Assembly: GCA_943737045.1 (NCBI GenBank)
Contig: CALSFV010000011.1
Span: 434,001-498,000 of the forward strand
Direction: 5' to 3'
DNA from: Parapristionchus giblindavisi
Taxonomy: Eukaryota; Nematoda; Chromadorea; Rhabditida; Diplogasteridae
DNA length: 64,000 nucleotides
Shown here: positions 22,463-33,600 of the stretch, in pieces
Layout: each line of letters starts with the position of its first letter
Numbering within the stretch: the stretch's first letter is position 1
The notes under the pieces: model-generated
Told to the model about the DNA's origin: nothing
Databases searched by the model: none
What the model saw: the letters and a program-made list of their open reading frames with translations, nothing else
Made by a program: the position numbers and the translations under genes

Positions 22463-22987
22463 CAGGGTTGTGCGGAAAATTTTCCGACCGGAAAACTTTT
22501 CCGGTTTTTCCGACCCCTTTCCGGAAAATTTTCCGGTCGGAAAATTTTCCGAAAAAAATACCGGAAAACCGGAAAAAATTAAATGCTGTACAAACTAAAA
22601 AAAAATACATATCAAAAAACAAATTTTTACGATTTTTTAGTCATTTTTATATGACCGGTCATAGTTCTAACACCTAATGCACCAATAATGATGAACAATC
22701 ACGTATATAGCGTTGTTGTTCCTCATCGTGAACATCCAACTCCTAGGATTCTAAGCCTTAAAATGTGCGTTCAATTGTTATGTATTTCAGTTACTGTCAT
22801 ATCTCTTTCGATTATTTCTATACACGCTTTGATCGTTTTCGAAAGACATTGTTATATAAAACACAAGAAAATGCGTTTTGCAGAAAATTTTCCGGATTTT
22901 CCGATTTTTCCGGTTTTTTCCGGTATTTTAGACCGGAAAAAAAGTTTTCCGAATTATTTTCCGAAATATATTTTCCGCACAACCCTG
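22463..22987. mobile_element. hAT-like MITE, 525 bp, GGAAAATTTTCC-rich
   Basis: The ends are CAGGGTTGTGCGGAAAATTT and its complement. Flanks CTGTACAA (22455-22462) and CTATACAA (22988-22995) match in 7 of 8 bases. Subterminal repeats of TTTTCCGG dominate both arms. Apparent frames inside are low-complexity artefacts. Confidence 0.88.
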
Positions 22988-23183
22988 CTATACAAACAAC
23001 CTTTTCATTAAAAAAAAGGTTTTTAGAAATGAAGATCAATATGCAAAAGAGATATATTATATTGTGTCCAAGCTCCACATGAATACACCTCGAACGAGGT
23101 TGTCGACTAAATAACGCGAAGCTGCTATCTCTACCATACCACGTTAGTTCAGAGCGTACAATAAGGGTGAATATAGATTGTTG

Positions 23184-23256
23184 ACGTACCCATGACGATT
23201 CGAACCTGCGCCCTATAAAGAAGGACAGCTATTCGAGTTACCATTAGGCAATACGA
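23184..23256 (-). repeat. tRNA-like sequence (relic or SINE head)
   Basis: On the minus strand, TGCCTAATGGTAACTCGAA and GCGCAGGTTCGAATCG resemble pol III A and B boxes with about tRNA spacing. I could not pair an acceptor stem, so it is not called as a functional tRNA. The rest of 22988-23475 holds no gene that I can see. Confidence 0.4.
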
Positions 23257-23475
23257 ACATCTTCCTTTTCCTTTTCAGACGAACTCGTTTCGCACGTTTT
23301 CTATCCCTTACTATATAGTAGTTCATTTTGCCATTTCCCAAAAAGGCCTTTCGTAGAATATTAATAACTCGCTTCAAGCATCACCAATCAAGGCGTTATT
23401 TTTTTAAAGATTGTTGGTAGATGTCCCGACTACCTTTAGCCGGTGACCATATTTATGTACTACAATAAACACAAC

Positions 23476-26400
23476 TTAATTAACAATAAAAACAGCAACA
23501 AATACAAAGATTAATGAGTGTATTGTAGATATAAAAATGGATGATTTTGTAGTAGTTGTTTGTCCCGTTGGTTTGGTGGGAGATGGCGTGATGGGATCCA
23601 CTGGTTTGATATCATTTTTATCAGGAATAGATCTCAATGAGAAAGTTGACGTCATGCCCTCTTGTTGGTAGTAGGCTTGAATCAACTGAAAATTATCTAG
23701 TTATTATCTTGAGAATGTACTGGGGCAATATCACTGTAACGGTCTTACATATTCGCTTTTTATTACCTTTACTTTGGTACCTTTACTACCATTCAACATT
23801 CCCACATATTTTTTGAAAGAAAAAAGTGTGTGTATATGAAATTTACCAATGGATATTTTTCAAATTAGTTATGAAAATACCTTTGTGTTGGTGTATGAGA
23901 GTGTCTTATCCGTGGAACGTTTAATCCTAGAAAATATGATTTTGTTTTATATTAGTAAATGACCAACATTTCCTCCACTCCGTTTGACATATCGGTGAGC
24001 TTCAAGTAACCACTCCCATCCACATTTTGATTGTCAAAGTGAAGTTGGAGCTTAACATTCTTTCCTCTGAAATTATTATTAAATAAATAAATGTCAGAGA
24101 TTTTTGATTTGATTTATAGCACATTTATGTAGATCTCTCGCACTGATGTGCTGTGATGTGCATTGGTCACAATTTCTTACTCCTTGCCATTCTGAGAAAG
24201 TTGAGATAAACAAAGCCAGCGAGAATACAGTAAATATTTTATCTTTTCATTTTTTAAAACTTTTGATTTTTTTATTAAATAACTATGCAGTTCAATCTGT
24301 TTTGCATCATTGTTTAAAAATATCATAAAATATATCAATAAATGGAACTTCTTCGGTTTCTGGCCAATGGCAATATATTAAAGGCATGCTCGAGATAATT
24401 TTACTCTTCGCTCTGACAACGCTCTCTCGCTGACACAGAAAGCGGGAGCGCATTACCAGAGCGGAGAGTTGAAAGTTAGCTGAGGATGTCCCTTTAAAGT
24501 AAATTACGCTACCTGTCAGCTGCAAACTGGAAGAGGGATGCTTGTGTGTATTCGCTCGAACGAAAAACCTTCAACCATTTCATTTCGATAATTACTTTAA
24601 TTTTCCTGAACTGTAAACCTGTGAAAAATTGCATCCTAAGTATCCTTGAGAAGTGATGAAGTTTGGCTGATCCAAGTCCACATTGAAATCTTTAAAGGTA
24701 CTGCTCTCCGCATTGGCAATACTCTCTGACAGACAAAGAAAGCGACAGAGTGTGACCAGAGCGGAGAGTTTTATATTGGCGCAGGGTGAGTCTTTAAATA
24801 TCAATTACGCTATAATCGCGAAAAATACTCACTGTCTCCACTGAATGTTTCAATCTGAACGTTGTACTTTGGATTATCAGGATAGTCAGGGTCTTCGAAT
24901 AACAAAGTAATCATTGGACCATTAACTGGAAACATCACACCCGACAGCTTATCTGGCCATCTAAATCGATTTTCTCTATTGCTTTGTATTTTTGAAAATT
25001 TAAAAAAAATGTCTCACGTCTGATAATATAGCGTGGCACAATCATTCTCATCAGTTTGATATTGAGCCTTGTCATAACCACGAGAGAACGCTGTCAACTT
25101 CGTTTTCTATAAGATTTATTCATTTATTTATCCATCAAGCATATGGTTTGATAGCAGCATTGTCACGCTTTTTCGGAATCTCTAATTCTTTGAAAATTTC
25201 AGGTATGTAGAGAACCTATTACACCCATGATGTGAATTCTATCGGTAGAAAAGTGCTAGAAAAATGAGGAAGTGAGATGTACGCGATGCATGTTCAACAA
25301 TTACTTTGTTAGACACTCTCTCGCCCCTTTATTTTTTTCTTTTCGTGACTTCTGAACGTGACTTTATTAACTCACCCCATCCGTTGCCACTTTGACAGTG
25401 AAAGCACGTTGTCCCATAATCGTGACTACACTCGCTGGTTTCGTATCTCTCTTCATCAAAACAGCATCGTAGATTTCGGCATCATTGAATCGAGCTGAAG
25501 TGATTTTTATGCTGCCATTTAAACGTACATCCCAAACTAATTTGAAACTCTTCGCTATTGTAATGCTCTCTCGCTTTTTTGTCTTCCAGAGGGGGTAGTT
25601 AATTTTGCATTTTTTTGTAAATTAAAATTTGTTTCACTGATCGCTAATCGAGTAATCAAGCTATTATGAGAACATTAAAATAAAATATTAGACTGACGTG
25701 CTCCTCTCTGTACCATATACACGACAACTGGAAAAGTGGCTTGATTGTCATTCTCATTCACAATTGTGAACACTCCCCAATTCTATAATTTGAACTTTGA
25801 TAATTGATCTTTGATCTTTCACTATTCACTCACTCCAGTCGCCAGATATCCTTTATAGTCTTCATGATATTCGTCTTTGTAATCATCGATATCGGAAAAT
25901 CTGAAATTTTTTACTGCAATTAAGTTCCTTTTTTCTGTCGAATAGCTCCATATTTAAAACTAACAATAAAAGTAGTCCAATTCAAGTGAAAGAGCATTTG
26001 ACGAAATGCATTACAGTATATACACCACTTGAAGTATACTTAAAAATCACACTCTACTTTCCTACAGGCAAGTCCACGCATATGCTCTGGACGATTTTAT
26101 CTGTGAATAATTTTTTTAAATATGTTTGCAATATCGATTAGTTAGTTAGTCTGAAAGCTACTAACAAGGGAACCATAATGCATTCCCGTGGCGATATGTC
26201 TAGTGACATATACCATTCGAATCAGTATCCGATTCTGATAGGACACCGTCGATAAGCAATCTCAAATGTTCATGAGCTTCGAGAAAATTGACATTGAAAT
26301 TCGGCTATGTGATTTGGAAATTCCTATGGTATCCTAGACAAACCATCTGGATGGGTTCATTAACTCATCTATCAACTCCCCAAACAAGTGCTTGTGTGGT

Positions 26401-29277
26401 GTAGTGGATAAGGTGGCTGCGTTTCCTTTTGACTGTCATGAGTTCGATCCCCGGCTGCAGCAATAATTTTTTGCGGATTTATTTCTTGTCGAAAGATTGA
26501 ATTTTTTGCTGTTATTATGAAAAGAGAGCTAGAAAAGAGAACATCTTATCAGTGTGAACTTTAACAACAAAAGTTTAAAAAAGAATTTCACATCTCGGGC
26601 ACATAATTAATGAACAGGTAGACGATGAGTTAAAAAATGGAAGCATTTAACGTACTCGCATGATCTTTGATCTTTGAACTCTCATATCTGTTTTTCAGGT
26701 CATTCATTGCTTGACTCATGATGGAGAGGTTAAATTGAACTTTGATTTTTTCATGGCATTATTTTTGCAATCTCCTCCCTCTCCCTCGCCACTCCTCTCA
26801 TACGAGGTCGAGGTCATGCAATGAATGACCTGAGAAACAGATATGAGAGTTCAAAGATCAAAGATCATGCGAGTACGTTAAATGCTTCCATTTTTTTAAC
26901 TCATCGTCTACCTGTTCATTAATTATGTGCCCGAGATGCGAAATTCTTTTTTTTAAATTTTTGTTGTTAAAGTTCACACTGATAAGATGTTCTCTTTTCT
27001 ATCTTTCATAATCACAGCAAACAATTTCAATCTTTCGACAAGAACAAAATCCGCAAAAGATTATTGCTGCAGCGGGGGATCGAACTCATGACAGTCAAAA
27101 GTAAACACAGCCACTTTATCCACTACACCACACAAGCACTTGTTTAGGGAGTTTATAGATGAATTAATGAACCCATCCGGATGGTTTGTGTAGGCAACCA
27201 TAGGAATTTCCAAATCACATAGCCGAATTTCAATGTCAATTTTCTCGAAGCTCATAAACATTTGAGATTGCTTATCGACGGTGTCCTATCAGAATCGGAT
27301 ACTGATTCGAATGGTATATGTCACTAGACATATCGCCACGGGAATGCATTACGGTTCCCTTGTAAGCGTCATATAAACGAAATTATTGGTTCACTTATTG
27401 TTAGTACAGTCTTTTAGGAAATTGAACACGATCAATTTTGCACACTACTTGATTTTAAAATTTCCAACCTCCTCATTTTAATTTATCTAACAAACATGGT
27501 ATATCTTATTAGCTTCATGCATGCTCCAAATTCATCATATAAAAAGATATCAGAAAATGAAATATTAGAAATATATCATTATCATATGAATCTATTTTCA
27601 TAAAAGGCTGTACAGAGTTATAAATTCCCACCACGTTAGTTCAGCCTATGGGCAAGAAACGGTGAATTCCGTTTTCCAACTCTGGAGTTGGTAGTAGGAA
27701 AAGAGATGAAATATAAAGAGTGCGAGGCGGATGCCAGGCGGTTTTGGTGGGATTCATTAGAGAGGGTGTGAGTGCGAGATATCATCCAATGATTCTCTCT
27801 GTCGCACTTTCCAAACACACCACACCGCACACCAAAGTGTTGAGAAAAGTCGCATGAGCATCTAGCATCTCTTTTCCCACGCGAGATGACACGGGGGACA
27901 CGATGGAACACCCTAGCAGGAAAAGAGGATATGTACCTCTGTTGAACTCTTTTTTTTATTGTGCATGGTCATTAGTGAAAAGTTTGCATAGTAATTTGGC
28001 TTTAATTACTGGCCAAAGATTTCTACTTGAACCCAAAAAAGGGGGAAGCGCTCACCTATATATAAATGCATTGTTCTTGGGGTCGATGATGTAGATTCGT
28101 TTAGCCATTTCATAATACATATCCTTATTGTATGAAACATAGACATTGCAACCAGAAGGGCAATGTGTAATGTCCAGCTGAGAAAAAAGGCGGTTAACGG
28201 AGCATTTTTAATTAATTTCGGCTGCGATTTTGACACGAAGGAATGTCTTCAACAGTTGATCGTAAATACAGATGAAAGAAGAATTATTGAAGAATTCATG
28301 TGTATGGGTCCCCAGCACACCCTGACTACTCAGTCGTTGGCGGTAACCATTCCCTCTCAATTGATTTCATGTGTATGGGTCCCCAGCACACCCTGACTAC
28401 TCAGTCGTTGGCGGTAACCATTCCCTCTCAATTGATTTCATGTGTATGGGTCCCCAGCACACCCTGACTACTCAGTCGTTGGCGGTAACCATTCCCTCTC
28501 AATTGATTTCATGTGTATGGGTCCCCAGCATACCCTGACTACTCAGTCGTTGGCGGTAACCATTCCCTCTCAATTGATTTCATGTGTATGGGTCCCCAGC
28601 ACACCCTGACTACTCAGTCGTTGGCGGTAACCATTCCCTCTCAATTGATTGTGTGTTTGATAAAGTATCTACAGTATATTTTATTTATATAATTTGTGCT
28701 CTCCACTCTGGCTATACCATACGGCAACCTTTGTAGCTGAAAATTAAATAGGGTGGGTCGGAAGCAAAAATTAAGAGGGACATTGCCAAGATGAGGGAAT
28801 GGCTTCATCGCCTAAAAGTGCTAGTTAAAAACATAAAATAACTCAAGAAATTGCTAAATATGCGCACTCTCGCCCGATCGCCCTCCTTAGATGCGGATTT
28901 TTTTTTAAATTCACACAATGATACAGGAACAGCCCTCTCATTTGTGATTATTGTGATTATCAGCCTATTCCGATTCTAGTTTCTAGTTTTTACCTTCTTT
29001 TTGTTCACTTTCTCAGCATAAGTGGTTGTTAACCTTGTTTCGTTTACTACATTTTGTGTGCAAAAAATAAGAAATGAAGAGATGGACGGTGTCAATAACT
29101 TACCCGTAGTACTCTGAAATCATATTCATCGTACACAGATGAATATTCAAAGATCGCGAAAGAATCTGGAAAATTATTGTTTTTTTCTCTCGTGTTTTTT
29201 CAAAATCAATTCACAGTAATAATCAAAAACTAACAAACAGTAGTGAATATTGAGAGTAGTGACAGTTCAGCTTTCAT
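23476..29277 (-). CDS. Paralog A: secreted, probably GPI-anchored, CUB-like-looking protein (400 aa, 13 exons)
   Basis: Exons (minus): 29235-29277, 29104-29165, 28056-28177, 25834-25900, 25698-25782, 25376-25494, 25018-25106, 24833-24960, 24619-24689, 24181-24242 (weak acceptor), 23968-24066, 23881-23926 and 23476-23685. Phases agree throughout and the sum is 400 codons. The first exon encodes a hydrophobic signal peptide (MKAELSLLSIF). The body has paired segments such as ITHCPSGCNVYVSY, LTAFSRGYDKA and YYQ..DKLSG, and ends LRSIPDK. A Pro/Thr-rich linker (SPTKPTGQTTTTKSS) and a hydrophobic end (IFVFVAVFIVN) follow, as expected for a GPI signal. It probably acts at the cell surface or in the gut lumen. 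I recognise a nematode secreted family resembling CUB-like proteins but cannot assign a function. Confidence 0.8.
24382..24493. mobile_element. 112-bp TTAA-flanked hairpin MITE
   Basis: TTAA lies on each side, with ends AGGCAT and GTCCCT and a hairpin whose stems are CTCTTCGCTCTG..AACGCTCTCTCGC and its complement. It lies in an intron of paralog A. The tandem copy is at about 31535-31646 in paralog B, so the insertion preceded the duplication. Further members of the family lie at about 24691-24800, 31850-31945, 36687-36805, 39005-39113, 46803-46930, 50760-50845, 54190-54275 and 56650-56745. Confidence 0.8.
26165..27362. mobile_element. Foldback element, 1,198 bp, duplicated TAA
   Basis: The ends are CAAGGGAACCATAATGCATT and a near-complement (one mismatch), with TAA on both sides (26162-26164 and 27363-27365). 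Arms meet near 26765. Each arm carries a tRNA-like stretch (26399-26465 on plus, 27060-27130 on minus) with GTGTAGTGGATAAGGTGG and GAGTTCGATCC boxes. It lies in the third intron of paralog A. Confidence 0.87.
26399..26465 (+). repeat. tRNA-derived sequence inside foldback arm
   Basis: GTGGTGTAGTGGATAAGGTGG (A box) and ATGAGTTCGATCCCC (B box) are about 35 bases apart, and a mirrored copy lies at about 27060-27130. The sequence on either side does not pair as an acceptor stem. It could still recruit RNA polymerase III. Confidence 0.55.
28298..28652. repeat. 71-bp minisatellite, five copies
   Basis: Five head-to-tail copies start at 28298, 28369, 28440, 28511 and 28582. Each contains GTATGGGTCCCCAGCACACC, ACTCAGTCGTTGGCGGTAACC and CCTCTCAATTG. 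The only clear difference is one CACACC/CATACC change in copy four. It lies in the second intron of paralog A. A single diverged relative is at about 55464-55530 in paralog C. No array is seen in paralog B. Confidence 0.95.
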
Positions 29278-30619
29278 AATGTAGGAAGTATTGAATGGAG
29301 AAAGATTAGAAAGAGTGTTGGGTACTTATTCTTTTCTTTTTATCATCACTTCCTTATCAATGAATGAATCATTGATCAGGGATGACAAAAGATCTATCTT
29401 TGATGTATGTCAATGAAAATGGTAAAGGGTGCAAAGGGAGCAGATACCTTCGAAGTCTTTTGACTGAAAACAGGAAAAAATATGCGATATTATCGTGCTC
29501 TCTGTTCATTTCTTTCCAAAACTCGTTAATCAGAGGCCGTATCCTTTAACGCTGACAAATATTTGCCAACAAACGTGACGTTACAATCGTAGAAGGTGCC
29601 AGTTGGAGGAAATCCTCCGCGTACGCTTGTGATGCAACTTTTGTCGGCAAATGATTTGCTGTGTGATCGATCAAAGTAGATTCATGAGACATATGTACAC
29701 ATTTCTTCAGACATGCATCATTTGATCAAAGATAATACTCTCCTTATCAAAGGGCGTTGCTTGCTGTTCAAAGATAAGGCGACAAAGGTTTGAATGCGTA
29801 ATATTGAACTCAATCAAAGTAAATCTATCACGGTATTCAAGTTTGGTACCATAACATTTTTGATGGGGGGGGGGAATATATTTGAATATCTTCTTACTGA
29901 ATAAAAGATATTTTTATTGATCTACCTAACACTATTTGCTATTACGACCAATGTTTGATACCGTCTAGCGGCTTTTTGGACATTCTACGATTAAATAAAC
30001 GAGATAAATTTATTTCCCAGCGTAAGCCATTTTTTCTACAATATATGAAAGACATATCACCTCACCATTATTTTTTTATTCTTGTCTATTCTTGCAAACA
30101 ACGTAAATAAATATATATATTTTTGAATGAAAAAAACGTCGTTTGAATGAATGAGTGAAAAAAGAATGAAAGAATTTTTAATAATAGTAATATTTTTATG
30201 ATTGATAGTAGTCTTTAAAATTTTAAATGAATATTTTTATTTTGATAAATACTTATTTAAAATATTAAAGACTACTATCAATTGTAATATGTCGTAGATT
30301 AGGTGTTCTATATTCTTATTTTTCACACATAAAAATTTCAGGATAATTCATTAACTTTGAAAATGTTACACTCAAAAACACGAAGTTGCATTCTTTTTGG
30401 CCGGTACTGTAGTGTATGGATCTGGGATCGAGTTGTTCCCTCAACACAGGAGAAGAAAAGGGAGACTCCAGACAAGATATTGTTTGGTCTCTTTTAGCTC
30501 TGTACGAGTCGGTTGTATGCGATATCGGTGCTGATATTTGAGAGTAACGGATCAACGTCGAACCGATGACGTCACGGTTCTATACTTATTTTTATTATAA
30601 TAAAACTACGCAAATACAA
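29278..30619. other. Intergenic region between paralogs A and B
   Basis: The first 250 bases upstream of A match the upstream region of B (43765-44040), including GATCAGGGATGACAAAAGATC and GGAGCAGATACCTTCGAAG. They are therefore likely shared promoter sequence. A dispersed GGCAAA-type inverted repeat lies at about 29530-29680, an A/T hairpin at about 30200-30285, and a G run at about 29863. No gene is evident. Confidence 0.6.
29530..29690. repeat. Dispersed inverted repeat, GGCAAACGG family
   Basis: Imperfect inverted ends (GACAAATATTTGCCAACAAACG and GTCGGCAAATGATTTGC) surround a GTGACGTTACAATCGTAG-type interior. Relatives occur at about 41950-42005, 55285-55420 and 63800-63925. It is probably a MITE. 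No clean duplication was found. Confidence 0.55.
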
Positions 30620-33600
30620 TCAATAATCAACAAACATAGCAACAAATAGAAAGATTATTGAGTGTATTGTAGATAGAATAGTGGATGATTTTGTAGTTGT
30701 TGTTTCTCCCGTTGGTTTGGTGGGCGACGGTGTGATGGGATCCACTGGTATGATATCATTTTTATCAGGGATAGATCTTAATGAGAAAGTTGACGTCATG
30801 CCCTCTTGTTGGTAGTAGGCTTGTATCAACTGAAAAATATCTAGTTATTACGCTGAATTTACTGGGGCAATATCACTGTAATGGTCTTACATATTTGCTT
30901 TTTATTACCTTTACTTTGGTACCTTTACTACCATTCAACTTTTCCCACATATTCTTTGAAAGAAAAGTATGTATATGAAATTTATCAATGGATATTTTTC
31001 AAAATAGTTATTAAAATACCTTTGTGTTGGTGTATGAGAGTGTCTTATCCGTGGAACGTTTAATCCTAGAAAATATGATTTTGTTTTATATTAGTAAATG
31101 ACCAACGTTTCCTCCACTCCGTTTGACATATCGGTGAGCTTCAAGTAACCACTCCCATCCACATTTTGATTGTCAAAGTGAAGTTGGAGCTTAACATTCT
31201 TTCCTCTGAAATTATTATTAAATAAATACGTGCTAGACATTTTTTATTTGATTTATAGCCGATTTATCTAGATCTCTCGCACTGATGTGCGAGAGATCTA
31301 GATAAATCGGATAAATCTAGATAAATTTCTTACTCCTTGCCATTCTGAGAAAGTTGAGATAAACAAAGCCAGCGAGAATACAGTAAATATTTTATCTTTT
31401 CATTTTTTTAAAACTTTTGATTTTTTTATTAAATAACTATGCAGTTCAATCTGTTTTGCATCATTGTTTAAAAATATCATAAAATATATCAATAAATGGA
31501 ACTTCTTCGGTTTCTGGCCAATGGCAATATATTAAAGACATGCTCGAGATAATTTTACTCTTCGCTCTGACAACGCTCTCTCGCTGACACAGAAAGCGGG
31601 AGAGCATTACCAGAGCGGAGAGTTGAAAGTTAGCTGAGGATGTCCCTTTAAAGTAAATTACGCTACCTGTCAGCTGCAAACTGGAAGAGGGATGCTTGTG
31701 TGTATTCGCTCGAACGAAAAACCTTCAACCATTTCATTTCGATAATTACTTTAATTTTCTGAACTGTAAACCTGTGAAAAATTGCATCCTAAGTATCCTT
31801 GAGAAGTGATGAAGTTTGGCTGATCCAAGTCCACATTGAAATCTTTAAAGGTACTGCTCTACGCATTAGCAATACTCTCTGACAGACAAAGAAAGCGACA
31901 GAGTGTGACCAGAGCGGAGAGTTTTATATTGGCGCAGGGTGAGTCTTTAAATATCAATTACGCTATAATTGCGAAAAATACTCACTGTCTCCACTGAATG
32001 TTTCAATCTGAACGTTGTACTTTGGATTATCAGGATAGTCAGGGTCTTCGAATAACAAAGTAATCATTGGACCATTAACAGGGAACATCACACCCGACAG
32101 CTTATCCGTCCATCTAAATCGATTTTTGTTTATTTTGGAAAAAAAATTAAAGATTTCTCACGTCTGATAATATAGCGTGGCACAATCATTCTCATCAGTT
32201 TGATATTGAGCCTTGTCATAACCACGAGAGAACGCTGTCAACTTCGTTTTCTATAAGATTTATTCATTTATTTATCCATCAAGCATATGGTTTGATAGCA
32301 GCATTGTCACGCTTTTCGGAATCTCTAATGTGATGTTACATTTTCAAAACGGGCGCACGCCGTTATTTGAAATAGTGTTACATTCGGAAACGTTCAGTCA
32401 ACTTTGATTTTGAAGTCTTTTGAGTCCCAAGTGGAAAACCCTTATTGTCAATTGGAACACGGTAAGAAGTTACCGTAACCATGGATCAATAATGGCTGAC
32501 TACGGTAACCTTTTACAGTAATTTCATGATCCATCAGGGTTTTCCAGACCGAAAACACCCAAATGTCACGTTGACGGAGATGTTTCCCGAAACAGAGATA
32601 CGGCGCACAAGTTTTGAAAATGTAACACTGCATAATTCTTCATCTTATCTTATCTTATTCTTTATTCCATCATAATATACGAAACAGGGAAATAGTGACA
32701 TAAAAGGGATTGATGAATGTCCGTCGCTAATATCGGTGAGGGTTTTTGGGTACAGTGGCAGTTTGGGAGCTACTGGCGAATCTTGGAAAAAGGGATAATT
32801 ATATCAGGGGAGATCTTAACTAACCCTGCACGGGATGGGGATGGTGAGGATGCAACTAATTCGGTGGGTAAAGAGTTCCAAATATCTATTACTCTAGATG
32901 CACAGGTAGATAATGTTGAATTACTACGATAAGGGAGAGATATACGGTAAGGATGGGAAAATCTGTGATCGCGGTTAAGAGGTGATACAACAAACAGGTT
33001 TGAATAGTGGTACTCGTAATGGCCATGAATGGTACTATGAATAAATTGTAAATCTCTAATACATCGTCGATATTCAAGGGTCGGCAGATTCAAGTAAGAA
33101 TTTCTTTCGATATGATTGGACGGGGGCAATTTGCAACGGAAGAAAAGCCTACGAGAAAAATTTCTCTGGACATCTTCAAGAGTATTGGTCAACAATTTGG
33201 TGGTTGGATTGAAAATGATAGGTGACGACTCTAGGAGGGGACGAATGTAAACACAATATGCTTTGACGAACAAATGAGGTGAGTTAGAATAAATGGATTT
33301 GAACATCATATTAATCATGGTTCGGGCCTTATTTGAGATAACAGAAATGTGATGGTTAAAGGTAAGATTAGGGGTCATGAAAACACCTAAGTCCTTAATA
33401 ATTGAACTGGAATATAAGGGGTGACCGTTAAGGATATAAGTGGTTCTATTCTTAAGTGGACCAAAGTGCATAACAGTGCATTTAGATGGTGACAAGGTCA
33501 TATTCCATAGGCTGCTCCACTCAGAAATACAATCAATTGCCATCTGAATATCTACAGTACATTTAGGGACAGGGCCATAAACTTTGACATCATCAGCATA

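Noticed and set aside
22688..23082. Overlapping frames of about 105 codons near 22.8 kb
   Set aside because: They run through TTTTCCGG-rich MITE sequence; low complexity and no homology signs.
23184..23256. A tRNA gene
   Set aside because: A- and B-box-like words are present, but the acceptor and anticodon stems do not pair.
28298..28652. CRISPR-like array
   Set aside because: The units are directly adjacent with no unique spacers, and the genome is eukaryotic; it is a minisatellite.
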